Of a stretch of DNA of 8,024 bases, positions 6,391 through 8,024 are shown one piece after another. A model generated the notes under the pieces. It did not search any database and was not told where the DNA came from. It saw only the letters and a program-made list of their open reading frames with translations. The translations under genes were made by a program, and so were the position numbers. The DNA comes from Alloprevotella sp. (lineage in GTDB: Bacteria; Bacteroidota; Bacteroidia; Bacteroidales; Bacteroidaceae): assembly GCA_015259235.1 (NCBI GenBank), contig JABZGM010000093.1, positions 1-8,024 of the forward strand, written 5' to 3'. The first letter of the stretch is position 1; each line of letters begins with the position of its first letter.

Positions 6391-8024
6391 ATGATTAAGC
6401 CTATGCTATCTGTAAGAGCAATGCTCTTGGTTGCAATGCTAACAGGTGGAGCGGGTAGCTTTATCCCCACTTCAGTTCATGCAGCGACTTCAAATGTACA
6501 GCAAAAAAACGTTCTAAAAGGACGAGTAATCGATGCTACAGGCGAACCTGCTGTAGGTGCTTACGTCATCGTTGTAGGTACCAGCACTGGTACAACTACA
6601 GAACTTAACGGATCTTTCACCCTTAAGAACGTAAAACCTGGTGCATCTATTAAAGTCTCACTCATCGGTTACAAATCACAAACGGTGAAATGGGATGGTA
6701 GCTCAGAATTGAACTTCACCCTCGAAGAAGAAACCTCCAACCTCAATGAGGTAGTGGTAACCGCGATGGGTATTACCCGTAAAGCAAGTTCTCTAACTTA
6801 TTCCACTCAAATGCTTCGTTCAGACGAGTTGATGAAGGTGCAAGACCCTAACTTGGTGAACAGCATTGAGGGTAAGATTTCTGGTGTTACGATTACTCCC
6901 TCTGCTGGTGGTGCTGGCGGTGCTTCTAAAATCACCCTTCGCGGTAATAAATCAATCCTTGGTAACAATGCTCCCCTCATCGTAGTGGACGGTGTACCTA
7001 TGACCAACAATATTCGCGGACAAATCTCGGGTACAGGATTTGCAGCGGAAGGTAGAACTGAAGGCTCTGACCCTCTTTCTATGATTAACCCAGATGACAT
7101 CGAATCGATGAACATCTTGAAAGGTGCTAACGCCGCTGCCCTTTATGGTTCTGCCGCTGCTAATGGTGTAGTGATGATTACAACAAAGAAAGGTAAGGAA
7201 GGAAAACTTGATGTAAATTTCACTTCTAACGTCACCTTTGAAAACCCACTACTGACTCCGAAATTGCAAAATGCGTATGGTGCAGAAGTGACTTCTGGTG
7301 GTTTAACACTCGACAGCTGGGGCACAAAACTTCCTGGCGGTGGTGCCTATACAGCCTCTGTAAATGCAGCCCCAACTATTGGTGGTACACGCAACATACA
7401 CTTACGCAATTCGGCTAACGACGATATCGCTAATTTCTTCCGCACCGGTCTAACAGCTAACAACTCAGTATCTTTGTCCGGTGGTACAGAAAAAATCAAG
7501 ACCTATTTCTCTGTAGCCAACTCACACTCAAATGGTATGTTAGAGAGCAACAATTACAATCGTAATACGCTCTCGTTCCGCCAAAGCTACAACTTCTGGA
7601 ACCGTGTAAACATTGACGTAAATGCCAACTATGTACAGACCAAAACCAACAACCGTATTGGTGGTGGTACTGTGGGCAACCCATTGTATGACCTTTACAC
7701 AATGCCACGCAACGTAGATCTTGCTTACTATCGTAACCACGTTTCAACTCTTGGTAACTGGCAATCAGCAGAACGTTCATATTTTAAAGCCGACCCTGTT
7801 ACAGGCGCTTATACAGAAACTAGTGGTCGCTCACAGCTTTCTGGACCATTGCAAGAATGGGCTTTCCAAACTGCAGAAAAGAACAACCCCTATTGGCTGC
7901 TTAATAAGAACAACAGTGTCAGTCAAGACGACCGTTTCTATGGTAACTTGCAAGGTAGATTTGATATCTATGATGGCTTAGCTTTCCAAGCTCGCGTAAG
8001 CATCGACCACTCAAGATATAGTGC
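6391..8024 (+). CDS. SusC/RagA-family TonB-dependent outer-membrane receptor (5' part, cut by the window end)
   Basis: The first 544 codons of an open frame that runs off the window; family members are about 1000 residues. SusC/RagA proteins are outer-membrane barrels that import glycans, peptides or other oligomers with a SusD-like lid, driven by TonB. Residues 1-31 form a signal peptide (cleavage after VHA). Residues 41-112 form the carboxypeptidase-regulatory-like beta domain typical of SusC (LKGRVIDATGEPAVGAYV, LIGYKSQTV). The TonB box region is NEVVVTAMG (119-127). The plug domain (about 130-270) carries the signatures ITLRGNKSILGNNAPLIVVD (181-200), SMINPDDIES (230-239) and ILKGANAAALYGSAAANG (242-259). 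Barrel strands follow. No N-terminal STN signalling domain is present, so ECF-type transmembrane signalling is unlikely. The start at 6391 suits the signal peptide; an ATG at 6386 is out of frame. The substrate cannot be inferred from this part. Confidence 0.95.
   Translation, partial: MIKPMLSVRAMLLVAMLTGGAGSFIPTSVHAATSNVQQKNVLKGRVIDATGEPAVGAYVIVVGTSTGTTTELNGSFTLKNVKPGASIKVSLIGYKSQTVKWDGSSELNFTLEEETSNLNEVVVTAMGITRKASSLTYSTQMLRSDELMKVQDPNLVNSIEGKISGVTITPSAGGAGGASKITLRGNKSILGNNAPLIVVDGVPMTNNIRGQISGTGFAAEGRTEGSDPLSMINPDDIESMNILKGANAAALYGSAAANGVVMITTKKGKEGKLDVNFTSNVTFENPLLTPKLQNAYGAEVTSGGLTLDSWGTKLPGGGAYTASVNAAPTIGGTRNIHLRNSANDDIANFFRTGLTANNSVSLSGGTEKIKTYFSVANSHSNGMLESNNYNRNTLSFRQSYNFWNRVNIDVNANYVQTKTNNRIGGGTVGNPLYDLYTMPRNVDLAYYRNHVSTLGNWQSAERSYFKADPVTGAYTETSGRSQLSGPLQEWAFQTAEKNNPYWLLNKNNSVSQDDRFYGNLQGRFDIYDGLAFQARVSIDHSRYS

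Noticed and set aside
6807..7780. Minus-strand open frames inside the susC-like gene
   Set aside because: They are antisense to a clearly coding frame with conserved plug motifs and show no recognisable domains; they arise from codon bias.
6391..8024. Possible frameshift or pseudogene in the susC-like gene
   Set aside because: The frame is open from the ATG to the window end with all expected motifs in order; it is only cut by the window edge.
1..8024. CRISPR arrays, insertion sequences, tRNA or rRNA genes
   Set aside because: No regularly spaced long repeats, transposase motifs, or tRNA/rRNA signatures were seen on either strand.

Overview
The window looks like chromosomal DNA from a member of the Bacteroidales (Bacteroidota), possibly Prevotella/Alloprevotella-like, although the genus cannot be settled from sequence alone. 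The reasons are a SusC/RagA-type TonB-dependent receptor, a GSCFA-domain protein (a family found mostly in Bacteroidota), promoter boxes of the Bacteroidota TAnnTTTG type, and starts without clear Shine-Dalgarno sequences. The lifestyle suggested is anaerobic and glycan- or peptide-scavenging.

Left part (1-2264, minus strand): a tRNA-dihydrouridine synthase gene is followed after 124 bp by a class A flavodiiron protein (FprA type), which reduces O2 and/or NO to protect an anaerobe. Two abutting inverted repeats lie just beyond the flavodiiron gene. No clear terminator separates the two genes, so read-through is possible. The first 43 bases hold no gene.

Middle part (2350-5973, plus strand): a divergent 85-bp region carries a good -7 box for each direction. 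It is followed by a ten-helix EamA/DMT transporter. Next come a secreted alpha/beta hydrolase with an extra C-terminal domain and a GSCFA protein, which start 6 nt apart and are surely one transcription unit. The GSCFA protein carries an unusual charged, repeat-containing insertion of about 85 residues just before its catalytic Asp-His block. The unit ends at a very strong intrinsic terminator (6009-6056).

Right part (5974-8024): a 417-bp AT-rich non-coding region holds the terminator, a well-spaced Bacteroidota promoter and a leader of about 100 nt with a small hairpin. It leads into the first 544 codons of a SusC/RagA-family outer-membrane receptor, which runs off the window. A SusD-like partner would be expected beyond the edge.

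Most of the window is ordinary core and nutrient-uptake gene content. I found no convincing new multi-gene system. The points most worth a second look are the GSCFA insertion with its phased TCGGAGA repeats, the hydrolase-GSCFA pair, and the susC leader with a possible antisense promoter.
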